Below are positions 1 through 6,349 of a stretch of DNA of 7,413 nt, piece by piece. The DNA is taken from assembly GCA_937889225.1 (NCBI GenBank), contig CALAST010000050.1:1-7413 (forward strand). Reading direction: 5' to 3'. This DNA is from an uncultured Lachnobacterium sp. (GTDB lineage: Bacteria; Bacillota; Clostridia; Lachnospirales; Lachnospiraceae). The notes beneath the pieces are model-generated. The model was not told where the DNA came from. It saw only the letters and a program-made list of their open reading frames with translations, and did not search any database. The first letter of the stretch is position 1. Each line of letters starts with the position of its first letter. Position numbers and translations under genes: made by a program.

Positions 1-59
1 AATCGAACCCGTGTTTCCGCCGTGAGAGGGCGGCGTCTTGACCGCTTGACCAACGAGCC
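1..59 (-). tRNA. tRNA-Glu (anticodon CTC), 3' end cut by window edge
   Basis: Read on the minus strand from 59, the sequence folds as a tRNA. The acceptor 5' arm is GGCTCGT, a D-arm follows with GTC/GAC stem and AAGCGGT loop, and the anticodon stem CCGCC/GGCGG encloses the loop CTCTCAC. The 5' half of the T arm is CGGGT followed by TTCGATT. The anticodon CTC (plus-strand 24-26) reads Glu codon GAG, and the body matches bacterial tRNA-Glu. About 16 nt (T-stem 3' strand, acceptor 3' strand, discriminator, and CCA if encoded) lie beyond the left edge. It has its own promoter just upstream, so it need not be co-transcribed with the polysaccharide operon in the same orientation. Confidence 0.95.
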
Positions 60-69
60 GTACCTTATT

Positions 70-98
70 TTTATACCACTTATTAACAAAAAATGCAA
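70..98 (-). promoter_or_regulatory. Sigma-A type promoter of the tRNA-Glu gene
   Basis: On the minus strand the -35 box is TTGCAT (93-98) and the -10 box is TATAAA (70-75), separated by exactly 17 nt. Initiation about 7 nt after the -10 would fall near 63, a few bases before the mature tRNA 5' end at 59. Spacing and position fit a tRNA promoter well. Confidence 0.75.
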
Positions 99-120
99 GT
101 ACTTTTTTAAAATTTAATAC

Positions 121-162
121 AAAAAATGAGTCAAGTGTTACTGGTCATGTGCGAACAGTAAC
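121..162 (-). terminator. Possible terminator hairpin after the polysaccharide operon
   Basis: On the minus strand a 7-bp stem GTTACTG/CAGTAAC (156-162 with 137-143) encloses a 12-nt loop. A run of six T (121-126) follows 10 nt later. It lies 24 nt downstream of the sugar-transferase stop codon and upstream of the tRNA promoter, the expected place for an operon terminator. The gap between stem and T-run is longer than in a classic Rho-independent terminator, so the call is tentative. The hairpin is flanked by direct copies of TCAAGT at 131-136 and 164-169. Confidence 0.35.
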
Positions 163-185
163 GTCAAGTAAGTTTCTTGCTATAA

Positions 186-1499
186 TCAAAGAATATCTCT
201 ACGGAAAATAGCAAACACCGTCATAATAATAATCTTAATATCCAACAAAAAGGAATAATTCTCAATGTACATCAAATCCCATTTCAACTTATCTAAAAAA
301 TCCGTATTATAATACCCTCTTACTTGTGCATAGCCTGTCAATCCTGCCTGTACTTTCATACGAAGTGCAAATTCAGGTACTTCTTTGATGGTCTGCTCAA
401 TTAATTCCGGTCTTTCAGGACGAGGTCCTACAATACTCATATCCCCTTTTAAGATATTTACAAGTTGTGGCAATTCGTCTATCTTAAAGTGTCGCAGCCA
501 TTTTCCAATACGAGTAACGCGTGCATCACCATCGCCTGATAACTGTATTCCATCTTTTTCGGAATCTATACACATACTGCGAAACTTATAAATTTGAAAT
601 GTTTTTTGATTTTTAGTACATCGCGTTTGTGTATAAATCGCAGGTCCACCATCTTCTAATTTAATCAGCAGTATCACAATCCCAAAAAACGGCAATAATA
701 CAACCAAAGCGATAAAAGAACAAGTAATATCAAATCCTCTTTTTACAATCGCAGAAATTTTCCCAATCCCAAAACGTTCGCAATAACAAATTGGGGTGTC
801 TCCATCTTGTGTCATTCCGGATGCTCTCAGCAAGATATCCGATAATTTTGTCGTAAAAAAAACAATTTTCCCTTTTTCATAACAAATTTTCATCAAATCA
901 TTGCGAAGTTGGGCGGAAATATCTACAAGATAGACTTCGTTAAATTTCTCTATTTCCTGTTCTAAACGCTGCAATCCCCACTTCGTAGAAACCCATTTTC
1001 CATTATTCTTTGCATATGTATGCTGACCATTCAATATTTCTTCTATATTTCCGGCTTCTCCATAACGTCCTGATTCGCCATAAATAAAAAGCATTTGTTC
1101 CTGCTGTTGTTTGGACGACATGCGAATCATTGCATTACCAAGCATGTTTATTAAAATAACAGTAATAAGATTTAATATTGTAAATATGGTCAGTATCTCA
1201 AAAAATCGTATTCCTATTTCTATCTGTGCACATGACAGTAAAAAAAACATCGTTGTAAAATTAATTACCAATACTTTTACGATAAGGCTCAAACCGGTTT
1301 CATACTTTAGATAAACTTTTCTTCCATGCCCATTTCCAATCTGAAAACACAGCATAAAAAAATATCCCCAAAATATACTTAAAAAACTATAGGAAAACCG
1401 ATAATTCACAAGAAAGCCAAAACATCCAAGAAATTGCATGGATAATAATACTACTAAAAGAACTTTCTTAAAAAATACAAATTTTCGCTTCAGTAACAT
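186..1499 (-). CDS. Polyprenyl glycosylphosphotransferase (initiating sugar transferase)
   Basis: This 437-residue membrane enzyme belongs to the bacterial sugar transferase (Bac_transf, WbaP/CpsE-like) family. It moves hexose-1-phosphate from a UDP-sugar to undecaprenyl phosphate, the priming step of surface polysaccharide synthesis. Four hydrophobic segments (about 12-31, 36-54, 70-90, 98-120) are followed by a cytoplasmic Rossmann-like region (about 135-240). A re-entrant hydrophobic helix (about 258-281) leads into the catalytic domain. Visible motifs are KFRSM (305-309), the catalytic Asp-Glu pair in DELPQ (341-345), GDMSIVGPRPE (352-362), GLTGYAQVRG (386-395) and YIENYS (411-416). All core residues are present, so it looks functional. 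Its ATG shares one base with the stop codon of the LCP gene (TAATG), and only a weak GGAA precedes it, so translation is probably coupled. The sugar donor cannot be read from sequence. Confidence 0.93.
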   Translation of the reverse strand: MLLKRKFVFFKKVLLVVLLSMQFLGCFGFLVNYRFSYSFLSIFWGYFFMLCFQIGNGHGRKVYLKYETGLSLIVKVLVINFTTMFFLLSCAQIEIGIRFFEILTIFTILNLITVILINMLGNAMIRMSSKQQQEQMLFIYGESGRYGEAGNIEEILNGQHTYAKNNGKWVSTKWGLQRLEQEIEKFNEVYLVDISAQLRNDLMKICYEKGKIVFFTTKLSDILLRASGMTQDGDTPICYCERFGIGKISAIVKRGFDITCSFIALVVLLPFFGIVILLIKLEDGGPAIYTQTRCTKNQKTFQIYKFRSMCIDSEKDGIQLSGDGDARVTRIGKWLRHFKIDELPQLVNILKGDMSIVGPRPERPELIEQTIKEVPEFALRMKVQAGLTGYAQVRGYYNTDFLDKLKWDLMYIENYSFLLDIKIIIMTVFAIFRRDIL

Positions 1500-2968
1500 T
1501 ACTCTGCTGTTCCTTCCAATACATTATTTATCAATCGTTTTGCTTCTGTTACCATACTTTCACTCGGAAGCATCACATAAAGTTCTTTTTTCGGCGTGGA
1601 AAACGTAACGGCATTTGTGCCTTTTCCAGTCACACTATAGGAATTCATTTCCCAAGAAGCCATATCCGAAAGCTGCATTTTTACTAATTGATATAATTCT
1701 TCCGAAGTCATATTCGTTTGCACGGTATCCGATACACTTTCCAATACTTTTGTATAGCGATAAAGAATTTCCGGCGAAATCATTTTTGCAATAGTAGCTC
1801 TTACCACTTCCATCTGATTTTTTCCTCGCTGGATATCCCCTGCCTGAAATGATTTTCGTTCCCTTGCAAATGCCAATGCTTCCAGCCCTGTCAGATGATT
1901 CATCCCTTTCTTATAATGCTTAATCGGTTCTACCGTAAAATCATACTCGGAATACACATCGATTCCACCTAACGCATCGATAATGGCTTCAAAACCACTA
2001 AAATTCATTTTCACATAATAATCAATCTCAATACCATAAAGACGTTCCAATGTCTTCATGGAACAATCCACTCCATAAAGCCCCGCATGTGTTAACTTAT
2101 CCTTCATTCCTTTGGAATTCGGCAATGTCACATAATAATCCCTTGGCGTATTAATCATTTGTATCTGTTTTGTCTCCGTATTTACGGCAAGAAGTAAATT
2201 TACATCACTTCGACTGGTTGCTGAAATATGACCAAAACGGTCAATTCCACTTATATATACTACAAAACTGTTTAAGTCTTTTTCTTTTTCAACGATATTC
2301 ATATAGGTAATCATTTCCGTAGAATATACTTCTTTCACATCATCCAAAAATGTTTCATATCCTTCTGTCTCAGAAACCACCTCCATAAATGCCTTATCCA
2401 TAATAATTGCATTCGCGGTTTTTGCATAAAGTGCATCTACCAAAGAATATACATCTTCGAATGTTGTATATTGTGGTGATTCTTTTAAAGATGCATTAAT
2501 TTCTTCCTGCATTTGCGAAACTTCTTCTAATCCGCCACCCATGCATCCAATCATAAATTCCTTCATTTCCGTTATATTGGAAACCTCTGAGTCCTTTAAC
2601 ACAAGAATGGTTACTTCGGTAATCACTTCTTCCGCTTTTTCGGCATCTATGGTAACTTCATCTAATGTATCCTGCAAATCCTTCACAATACTATTTGCCC
2701 ATAATAACCCCACAGACAGAAAAACAGGCACTATCATAAGTGCGATTGCACTTTTTACACCTTTTACTGCCTTTATAGCCAAAAAACTAAATAATACACA
2801 TAGTAAAACCGCCATAACCGCATACCCAATCATATACTGTGTCGGCAAAATGTCCATTTGATAAATACGCACTCCAAACACAGCCAATATGACTGCCTGT
2901 AAAACAATCACACACCACATTGGATATTTCCATAATTTCTTTTCTTTCGTATCGTTCATACTACTCAC
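1499..2968 (-). CDS. LytR-CpsA-Psr (LCP) family glycopolymer-peptidoglycan transferase
   Basis: The 489-residue protein has three hydrophobic N-terminal segments (about 17-35, 45-66, 73-92), then a ~140-residue extracytoplasmic spacer resembling the accessory region of Cps2A-like proteins. The LCP catalytic domain covers about 233-395. LCP enzymes transfer undecaprenyl-diphosphate-linked glycans (capsule, teichoic acid or similar) to the cell wall. Visible motifs are YISGID (238-243), SRSD (252-255), TPRD (274-277), KLTHAG (291-296), GFEAIIDALGGIDV (325-338), FARER (367-371) and GDIQRGKNQ (377-385). These supply the Asp and Arg residues that bind metal and pyrophosphate. The start is uncertain between GTG at 2968 and ATG at 2959 (three codons inside). 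The Shine-Dalgarno AAAGGA at 2973-2978 leaves 4 nt to the GTG and 13 nt to the ATG. It follows the HAD gene by 66 nt. Confidence 0.93.
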   Translation of the reverse strand: MSSMNDTKEKKLWKYPMWCVIVLQAVILAVFGVRIYQMDILPTQYMIGYAVMAVLLCVLFSFLAIKAVKGVKSAIALMIVPVFLSVGLLWANSIVKDLQDTLDEVTIDAEKAEEVITEVTILVLKDSEVSNITEMKEFMIGCMGGGLEEVSQMQEEINASLKESPQYTTFEDVYSLVDALYAKTANAIIMDKAFMEVVSETEGYETFLDDVKEVYSTEMITYMNIVEKEKDLNSFVVYISGIDRFGHISATSRSDVNLLLAVNTETKQIQMINTPRDYYVTLPNSKGMKDKLTHAGLYGVDCSMKTLERLYGIEIDYYVKMNFSGFEAIIDALGGIDVYSEYDFTVEPIKHYKKGMNHLTGLEALAFARERKSFQAGDIQRGKNQMEVVRATIAKMISPEILYRYTKVLESVSDTVQTNMTSEELYQLVKMQLSDMASWEMNSYSVTGKGTNAVTFSTPKKELYVMLPSESMVTEAKRLINNVLEGTAE

Positions 2969-3034
2969 GCATTCCTTTCACTTTGTTCAGGTTCAAATAG
3001 TAATGAAAGTATCTATTTTCACACTATCACCCAC

Positions 3035-5023
3035 TTAACTTACATTTATTTCCAAATGAAACCGTTTTTCGATTTCTTTTAAATATTTTTCATTATTTCC
3101 TGCTGCTGCAAGCATCGGTGCATACGCATCCCTTCCACTTATATCAAACATATAAGAAACATCTGAAAAATGATGTAAATATTCCTCTACAAAATCCATA
3201 ATTCCTTTTCGAATTCTGCAAATTCCCTCTTGATTTTCATCGTAAGCACCAAACTTTTCTTTTCCAAATCCTCTAAATTGCGGTGTAGGAGAAGATAACA
3301 AAAGTTCCCAATACACATTATAATTCTTATTAGGGTCATGCTTTTTCAGCAAATCCCGATTGTGGGAAAAGGAATATAAATATGGAATCAACTTGCCCGA
3401 CTGTAAAAATGTTTCACTCGCATCGGGTTCAAAATTGTGCAATGTATTCGTTCCTGCAATAATTCCCCTGATTTCACACGGAATATTCCACACCTTTTCC
3501 GTTAAAGTACGTAAAGCAATTGCACCGCTTCCTGCCCAACCAATATCGACTGCAACTGCTGTTTTACATTCACTTAATACTCTTGTAAAATAAGCATTTG
3601 CCAATTTATGCTCTGCTTCATAAATATCCAGAACCTTCTGCCAATGCTGTTCCAAAAATTGCTTTAGCTGTTCCACATTTTCAGAAGTCAAACATTGTTC
3701 CTTTAATTTTGGCGGAAGTTCTTTCACTAATTCATCCAAATCTGCTGAACACAAAACTTTTTCTATCAAAGTATTCTGATTTACTTTATGATATACAAAC
3801 CTTCTATAAAAATCATACTTATCACAAACTGCCAGAAGTTTTGTTGCCGCCCTTCTTGACCAAAATACATATTCCGTTTCTTCTTGCGGATACATTTTTT
3901 CGTATACTTTTTTCAAAATTTCTCCATCTCTCGAAAGAAATAAGATTTTATCAATCTGATTTTTTACACAATATGCATGAATAAACGCACAATATCCGGT
4001 TACAAATAATCCGCCATATATAAAACCGTATTCATATTCCATACTATACGTATAAAGCCCATTATACAGATGGTTATTCACAATCCCTCTGTATGCACCT
4101 CCAATAATTGGAGACATATCATATGCCCGATATTTATTGCTGTCTTTATTTACATTTGGATAATAACAACTGGCGAATCCATATTTTTTTGCCATCTTAA
4201 CATCACTATGTACATTATCTCCGACATGTATACGCAAATTGGATAATTGACATTCTTTGACAGCAAATGCAAACAACTCACCACTTGCTTTGCTTTTTCG
4301 GTATTCGTTTGAAACATAAACATGCTTTATTCCGATATAGCCTTTTTGTTCCAACATTTCACTTAAAAATACTTCTGACAAATACATATCCGATATAACA
4401 ATCATATTTTTCTTATGCTTTTGCAGTTCTGCAAATACTTTCTGCATAAATGGATTTGCATAACAATACTGCATTTCTAACTCCATTTCGGCTTGCATAC
4501 CTATTTCTGCTGAGATACCGATTTCTTTTTCCATCAACTCCCAAATCTCTAAAAGCGTTACTTCATAATCCTTATGCACTTTAAAACGATTCTGCCTTGC
4601 CTTATATTCCATCTCCATACGGATTCTCTTAAAATCCATAACGCCAAGCTTATCCCCCAACAAATAAAACAAATCTGTCGGTTCTGAAAACGGACGGAAA
4701 ATTAAAGTATCAAAAATATCAAAAGAAACCGTCTCATACTTTAATAAAGTTTCCACAACTCCCTTTACCGTAATATGATGCTCATTTTGAAACTGCATGG
4801 ATTCACTACATGATATAGGTATTGTTTTTTCTTCATAAATAGTCACTTCCTGTTTTTTCCCTAAAAAACGACAAAAAAAGAAATAATAACAAATATTCAG
4901 CCATAATAAATACACCCATGACAGATATTTTTTCATTCCGGACGCTCCATCATGAAAATTATGGTAACGTTCCGTTATGCCGGGGTGTTTATTTACTAAA
5001 AAATGATAAATTTTAAGCCGCAC
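3035..5023 (-). CDS. HAD-superfamily protein with uncharacterised C-terminal domain (COG5610-like)
   Basis: The protein has 662 residues from a GTG start at 5023. A short N-terminal hydrophobic stretch (about 33-55) may anchor it to the membrane. The HAD fold follows: motif I DIFDT (102-106), motif II Ser211 in VISDM, motif III Lys245 in SKASGELF, and motif IV GDNVHSD (268-274). Motif I lacks the usual Asp two residues after the nucleophile (Phe is there, with Asp one residue later), so ordinary phosphatase chemistry is not assured. The second half (about 325-662) has its own conserved-looking blocks: FLSRDGE (362-368), FWSRRA (387-392) and VDIGWAGS (492-499). From memory, this architecture matches the COG5610 group often found in polysaccharide loci, whose substrate is unknown. 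It is the promoter-proximal gene of the operon. An upstream in-frame GTG at 5044 (669 residues) lacks a ribosome binding site. Confidence 0.82.
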   Translation of the reverse strand: MRLKIYHFLVNKHPGITERYHNFHDGASGMKKYLSWVYLLWLNICYYFFFCRFLGKKQEVTIYEEKTIPISCSESMQFQNEHHITVKGVVETLLKYETVSFDIFDTLIFRPFSEPTDLFYLLGDKLGVMDFKRIRMEMEYKARQNRFKVHKDYEVTLLEIWELMEKEIGISAEIGMQAEMELEMQYCYANPFMQKVFAELQKHKKNMIVISDMYLSEVFLSEMLEQKGYIGIKHVYVSNEYRKSKASGELFAFAVKECQLSNLRIHVGDNVHSDVKMAKKYGFASCYYPNVNKDSNKYRAYDMSPIIGGAYRGIVNNHLYNGLYTYSMEYEYGFIYGGLFVTGYCAFIHAYCVKNQIDKILFLSRDGEILKKVYEKMYPQEETEYVFWSRRAATKLLAVCDKYDFYRRFVYHKVNQNTLIEKVLCSADLDELVKELPPKLKEQCLTSENVEQLKQFLEQHWQKVLDIYEAEHKLANAYFTRVLSECKTAVAVDIGWAGSGAIALRTLTEKVWNIPCEIRGIIAGTNTLHNFEPDASETFLQSGKLIPYLYSFSHNRDLLKKHDPNKNYNVYWELLLSSPTPQFRGFGKEKFGAYDENQEGICRIRKGIMDFVEEYLHHFSDVSYMFDISGRDAYAPMLAAAGNNEKYLKEIEKRFHLEINVS

Positions 5024-5030
5024 TTTCTTG

Positions 5031-5037
5031 TCCTCTC
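5031..5037 (-). promoter_or_regulatory. Ribosome binding site that sets the HAD gene start
   Basis: GAGAGGA on the minus strand lies 7-8 nt before the GTG at 5021-5023, which encodes residue 8 of the longest reading frame. The longer frame's GTG at 5042-5044 is preceded only by AT-rich sequence without a Shine-Dalgarno match. The shorter start is therefore preferred. Confidence 0.6.
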
Positions 5038-5050
5038 TTTTCACATACTA

Positions 5051-5068
5051 TTTTCGTTTATAACGTTA
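5051..5068. promoter_or_regulatory. Third, diverged copy of the operator-like dyad
   Basis: CGTTTATAACG (5055-5065) is an 11-bp dyad with the same core (GTTTATAAC) as the two exact repeats at 5125-5164. It is preceded by the same TTTT, but two bases (GT) are absent between TTTTC and the core. It overlaps the perfect 8-bp palindrome TAACGTTA (5061-5068). It lies in the predicted 5' leader of the HAD gene, so a bound protein there could block elongation or initiation. Function is inferred. Confidence 0.4.
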
Positions 5069-5094
5069 CACCTATTCCTGTTTATTACTACATA

Positions 5095-5123
5095 ATAATA
5101 CCGCTTTAAATGTAAAAAAACAA
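5095..5123 (-). promoter_or_regulatory. Promoter of the HAD-LCP-sugar transferase operon
   Basis: On the minus strand, -35 TTGTTT (5118-5123; matches only TTG of the consensus) and -10 TATTAT (5095-5100; five of six) are separated by 17 nt. Initiation near 5088 would give a leader of about 65 nt to the GTG at 5023. The poor -35, with tandem repeats directly upstream, fits a promoter that needs an activator. The alternative is repression by occlusion. Confidence 0.55.
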
Positions 5124-5124
5124 G

Positions 5125-5164
5125 TTTTTTCGTGTTTATAACATATTTTTTCGTGTTTATAACA
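5125..5164. repeat. Two exact 19-bp tandem repeats, 21-bp period (likely operator)
   Basis: TTTTTTCGTGTTTATAACA occurs at 5125-5143 and again, without a mismatch, at 5146-5164. Each copy ends in the 11-bp dyad TGTTTATAACA (5133-5143 and 5154-5164), where TGTT pairs with AACA around a central TAT. A period of 21 bp is two helical turns, which would place two bound dimers on the same DNA face. The array abuts the -35 box of the polysaccharide operon promoter. The divergently encoded XRE protein is the nearest candidate binder. The repeat is seen directly; the binding role is inferred. Confidence 0.7.
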
Positions 5165-5359
5165 GGAATTATCGGAATTTTTTATCAAGTTCATTCTATT
5201 TTTATTTTTAGGGATACTAGTAGGGACTTTTGGAACTGAATGGATATATGGTTACTGCTAAAAACGCTTTCCGACATTACTGTATGAATATGCTGAAAAT
5301 ATATTGTAATTAGTAGGTGTGAATCATTACACTTTTCACCTAAAAACATCGGTTGAGGT
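5165..5359. other. Non-coding spacer between divergent genes
   Basis: No convincing gene is seen here. The whole gene-free interval runs from 5024 to 5439. It contains, in order, the HAD ribosome site, a dyad, the operon promoter, tandem repeats, this spacer with an inverted repeat at its right end, and the XRE promoter. GGTTACT at 5250-5256 is matched by AGTAACC at 5372-5378, with AT-rich ATAT flanks on both, a loose long-range inverted repeat. The sequence may be decayed former coding DNA, but stops occur in every frame with any resemblance to a protein. Confidence 0.5.
5314..5342. promoter_or_regulatory. Inverted repeat upstream of the XRE promoter
   Basis: TAGGTG (5314-5319) pairs with CACCTA (5337-5342). 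Nested inside, GTGT (5317-5320) pairs with ACAC (5329-5332) in an imperfect 16-bp dyad. It ends 17 nt before the XRE -35 box, so it could be a regulator site acting on that gene. No poly-T tract follows it on the plus strand, which argues against a terminator. Confidence 0.3.
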
Positions 5360-5387
5360 TTGCATGTAAATAGTAACCGCATATGAT
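5360..5387 (+). promoter_or_regulatory. Promoter of the XRE regulator gene
   Basis: TTGCAT (5360-5365) and TATGAT (5382-5387; five of six to TATAAT) are spaced by 16 nt. Initiation near 5394 leaves about 46 nt of leader before the ATG at 5440. An upstream in-frame ATA at 5383 falls inside this -10 box, so translation cannot begin there from this transcript. Confidence 0.6.
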
Positions 5388-5439
5388 ATATGATTGCCAA
5401 AGAACAGATAACATAAATTTTTTGAAATGGGGTAAAATT

Positions 5440-5832
5440 ATGAACAGAAAAAGAACCGCTTATGATAAAATTGCCGTTGGGGAACGAATTCGAAAAAAAC
5501 GAACCTACTTTAATATTTCACAAGAAGAAATAGCACAAAAAATAGACCGTGCTACCAAATATTATTCGGATATTGAACGTGGAACTTGCGGAATGTCTTT
5601 AGAAACTATGATTTCCATCGCTTCTGCATTAGATATGAGTTTAGATTATATGCTTCTAGGAATTCCCTCGGAATCTGACGAACGTGTTGAAATTGATGAA
5701 CTTGCGATAATGCAGATTATGTCCACACTTACAAAAAAGCAACGCGAATATGCAATTCGTCTTTTAAAAACATATGCTATGGGGGTAAACTGTGAAAATA
5801 TTTCTCAGTTAGAAATTTCTGCAAATAACTAA
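5440..5832 (+). CDS. XRE-family helix-turn-helix transcriptional regulator
   Basis: This is a 130-residue DNA-binding protein of the Cro/C1 type. The HTH domain spans about residues 14-74: GERIRKKR opens helix 1, SQEEIAQKI is the first HTH helix, the segment RATKYYSDIERG is the recognition helix region, and SLETMISIASALDMSLDYML closes the fold. The C-terminal 50 residues (including LTKKQREYAIRLLKTYA) look helical and may dimerise; no enzymatic or ligand domain is seen. The ATG at 5440 was chosen because GGGG lies 7 nt upstream and the mapped promoter excludes earlier starts. It is divergent from the polysaccharide operon and is the only regulator gene in the window, which makes it a candidate to bind the repeats at 5125-5164. 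Its true target is not shown by sequence. Confidence 0.9.
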   Translation: MNRKRTAYDKIAVGERIRKKRTYFNISQEEIAQKIDRATKYYSDIERGTCGMSLETMISIASALDMSLDYMLLGIPSESDERVEIDELAIMQIMSTLTKKQREYAIRLLKTYAMGVNCENISQLEISANN

Positions 5833-5883
5833 GACTTAACACGCCTACTATATTTTTTCTATAATAATAACAAATTTAAGTAC

Positions 5884-5940
5884 TAAAAAACATTCACATA
5901 ATCAATCTATCTCTTTTGATTATGTGAATGTCTTATTTTT
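5884..5940. terminator. Bidirectional Rho-independent terminator
   Basis: ACATTCACATAATCAA (5890-5905) pairs perfectly with 5916-5931, a 16-bp stem around a 10-nt loop. On the plus strand it is followed by CTTATTTTT (5932-5940), ending XRE transcription 57 nt after its stop. On the minus strand it is followed by TTTTTT (5885-5890 read backwards), ending the infC-rpmI-rplT transcript 29 nt after the rplT stop. One hairpin thus serves two converging units. Confidence 0.92.
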
Positions 5941-5959
5941 CTGCTTTATCTTATAATAA

Positions 5960-6316
5960 TTAGCTTAATTTTGCTTTTGCAGCTTCTACTAAAGATGCGA
6001 ATCCTGCTGCATCTGTTACTGCCATATCAGCTAATACTTTACGGTTTAAGTCGATGTTAGCTAATTTTAAACCATGCATAAACTGGCTGTAAGATAATCC
6101 GTTTAATCTTGCTGCTGCGTTGATACGAGCAATCCATAAACGACGGAACTGTCTCTTTCTTTCTTTACGTCCAGCGTAAGAACTTGCTAAGGCTCTCATA
6201 ACGGACTGTTTTGCAACTCTGTACTGTTTAGAACGAGCACCTCTGTAACCTTTTGCTAACTTTAATACTCTATTATGTTTTTTTCTAGCGTTTAAGCCGC
6301 CTTTAATTCTTGCCAT
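5960..6316 (-). CDS. rplT: 50S ribosomal protein L20
   Basis: The 118-residue protein is full length for L20 and opens with the diagnostic MARIKGGLNARKKHNRVLKL, a basic extended N-terminus that threads into 23S rRNA. The segment QFRRLWIARINAAAR (56-70) and the globular C-terminal domain follow. L20 is essential for early 50S assembly. In Firmicutes it also represses its own operon by binding the infC leader, and the leader at 7085-7220 has the parts needed for this. The start is set by AGGAGG (6325-6330) 8 nt upstream of ATG. It is the last gene of the operon, 33 nt after rpmI and just before the shared terminator. Confidence 0.98.
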   Translation of the reverse strand: MARIKGGLNARKKHNRVLKLAKGYRGARSKQYRVAKQSVMRALASSYAGRKERKRQFRRLWIARINAAARLNGLSYSQFMHGLKLANIDLNRKVLADMAVTDAAGFASLVEAAKAKLS

Positions 6317-6349
6317 GTTATCTTCCTCCTAACTTATTCTTACCTAAAA

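Noticed and set aside
385..591. Plus-strand reading frames opposite the three operon genes and the ribosomal genes
   Set aside because: They lie antisense within well-supported conserved proteins, lack ribosome sites and have no recognisable domains.
2982..3020. Hairpin between the HAD and LCP genes (AAATAG/CTATTT) as a terminator or promoter
   Set aside because: The stem is short and AT-only with no T-run; the 66-nt gap shows no good -35/-10 pair, so co-transcription is simpler.
5125..5164. CRISPR array or DnaA-box cluster for the tandem repeats
   Set aside because: Only two copies with a 2-bp gap, so no spacers; the core differs from the DnaA box TTATNCACA and no replication gene is nearby.
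5191..5400. Minus-strand reading frame of 69 codons in the divergent intergenic region
   Set aside because: It starts at TTG without a ribosome site, overlaps the XRE promoter, and its sequence resembles no family I know.
5383..5439. N-terminal extension of the XRE protein by 19 residues
   Set aside because: It would begin with a rare ATA inside the -10 box; ATG at 5440 has a ribosome site and gives the normal family start.
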